In this document: piece after piece, positions 63,091 through 64,000 of the stretch
Numbering within the stretch: the stretch's first letter is position 1
Layout: each line of letters starts with the position of its first letter
DNA from: an uncultured Gardnerella sp.
GTDB lineage: Bacteria; Actinomycetota; Actinomycetes; Actinomycetales; Bifidobacteriaceae
DNA length: 64,000 bases
NCBI GenBank assembly: GCA_947088155.1
Contig: CAMUFL010000003.1
Span: forward strand, 1-64,000
Direction: 5' to 3'
Position numbers and translations under genes: made by a program
The notes under the pieces: model-generated
Database searches by the model: none
Told to the model about the DNA's origin: nothing
What the model saw: the letters and a program-made list of their open reading frames with translations, nothing else

Positions 63091-63942
63091 TTATTCAGCA
63101 GCACCTTTGCCAACCTCAACGCGAGCAAAGGCAAGAGCGGTGCCGCCAACTTCCTTGAACAAGTCACCAACGCTCTTGGATGGATCCTTAACGTATGCCT
63201 GCTCGAGAAGTACAGTTTCCTTGAAGAAAGCGTTCATACGTCCTTCAACAATCTTTGGAACAATCTTCTCTGGCTTGCCTTCAGCCAAGGACTTCTCGGT
63301 TGCAACGCGACGCTCAGATTCCAAAACTTCTTCTGGAACATCTTCGCGGCGAAGCCACTGCGCACCCATAGCGGAAATCTGCAAAGCAGCTTCGTGAGCA
63401 ACCTTTGCACCAGCCTCGTCAGTAGCAATCATGGAAACGATGCTTGGAGGCAATTCCACAGACTTCTTGTGAGCATAAATCTCAACGTGTGGACCGCTTA
63501 CCTTAGCAACCTGACCAACCTTGACGTGCTCGCCAAACAAAGCTGCTGCTTCTTCAACAGATTCCTTAACAGTTGCGCCATCAGCTGGTGCTGCAAGTAC
63601 TTCTTCAGCAGTAGAAGCATTAGCTTCAACAGCATGGTCAAGAACAGTGTTTGAGAATTCCACAAACTTTGGTGTCTTTGCCACAAAGTCAGTTTCAGAA
63701 TTCAACTCAACTGCGTAACCAGTTTCGCCTTCAGCAGACTTAACAACCTTAGAAGCGATGGTACCTTCCTGAGCCTTACGACCTTCACGCTTACCAGCTG
63801 CCTGAATACCCTTAGCGCGGATGATTTCCTTAGCGCGGGCAACGTCGCCTTCAGCTTCAGTAAGAGCCTTTTTAACGTCCATCATGCCGGCGCCGGTTTC
63901 TTCACGCACCTGCTTAATCAACGCTGCAGTAATTGCTGCCAT
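63091..63942 (-). CDS. tsf: Elongation factor Ts
   Basis: 283 aa. Conserved VREETGAGMMDVKKAL and the TDFVAKTPKFVEFS motif. It recycles EF-Tu from GDP to GTP. A strong ribosome-binding site (GAGGAG) lies upstream; rpsB would be expected just beyond the end of the window. It has its own terminator, so pyrH has a separate promoter. Confidence 0.97.
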   Translation of the reverse strand: MAAITAALIKQVREETGAGMMDVKKALTEAEGDVARAKEIIRAKGIQAAGKREGRKAQEGTIASKVVKSAEGETGYAVELNSETDFVAKTPKFVEFSNTVLDHAVEANASTAEEVLAAPADGATVKESVEEAAALFGEHVKVGQVAKVSGPHVEIYAHKKSVELPPSIVSMIATDEAGAKVAHEAALQISAMGAQWLRREDVPEEVLESERRVATEKSLAEGKPEKIVPKIVEGRMNAFFKETVLLEQAYVKDPSKSVGDLFKEVGGTALAFARVEVGKGAAE

Positions 63943-64000
63943 TTTGTTCTCCTCGTATCAATATGATTCTTAAAAGCTGCAAAAAGCAAAATCAATTGGA

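Overview
The window looks like a chromosomal segment of a low-GC member of the Bifidobacteriaceae, most probably Gardnerella. The evidence is actinobacterial housekeeping genes (rbpA, a pafB-pafC-type WYL regulator, a garA/ftsR-like pair, DUF881 proteins, helY, a bifidobacterial-style long ligA and a UGP-type uridylyltransferase) in AT-rich DNA. The genus call is inference from gene content; no database was searched.

Layout. 0.4-3.3 kb: a decaying bacteriocin-type locus, with a 27-residue Cys/Trp-rich peptide with a leader, a C39-peptidase/ABC exporter reduced to two fragments, an ABC ATPase and permease pair, and a clipped thioredoxin-like protein. 3.3-4.7 kb: a zinc-ribbon gene and a twice-frameshifted nuclease-like pseudogene. 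4.8-10.5 kb: a defence-island-like stretch with a GIY-YIG/DUF2075 ATPase, a membrane gene broken by an in-frame TGA, and a KAP P-loop NTPase. 10.8-22.8 kb: a complete type I-E CRISPR-Cas locus (cas3, cas8e, cse2, cas7e, cas5e, cas6e, cas1e, cas2e fused to a DnaQ-like exonuclease) and an array of 11 repeats. The distal end of the array is split by a 0.86-kb cassette of three tiny genes. Upstream of cas3 sits a solitary two-repeat mini-CRISPR with its own -10 box and a closing hairpin. It resembles the crRNA-like regulators (CreR/CreA type) that direct Cascade to repress cas or toxin genes, and is the most interesting find here.

23.0-23.5 kb: four tRNAs. 23.7-30.0 kb: a TPP riboswitch heading an M20 amidohydrolase, an NCS1 permease, a hydantoinase-like amidohydrolase, thiS, thiF and thiG. 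This pairs a pyrimidine-type uptake and ring-opening module with thiazole synthesis under thiamine control. 30.2 kb: a second tRNA-Gly. 30.4-54.2 kb: mostly core genes (a TPR protein, ligA, mrp, a DUF349 protein, hisS, aspS, a gluABCD-like transporter, a UTP-sugar uridylyltransferase, the pafBC-like regulator, helY, rbpA and an HAD phosphatase).

54.4-63.9 kb: a run of minus-strand genes, read in the order tsf, pyrH, frr, cdsA, lgt, rpe, pgsA, DUF881, small basic protein, DUF881, FHA (garA-like), MerR (ftsR-like) and a small membrane protein. The pgsA-to-MerR block has the same order as the mycobacterial Rv1822-Rv1828 region, without gcvH.
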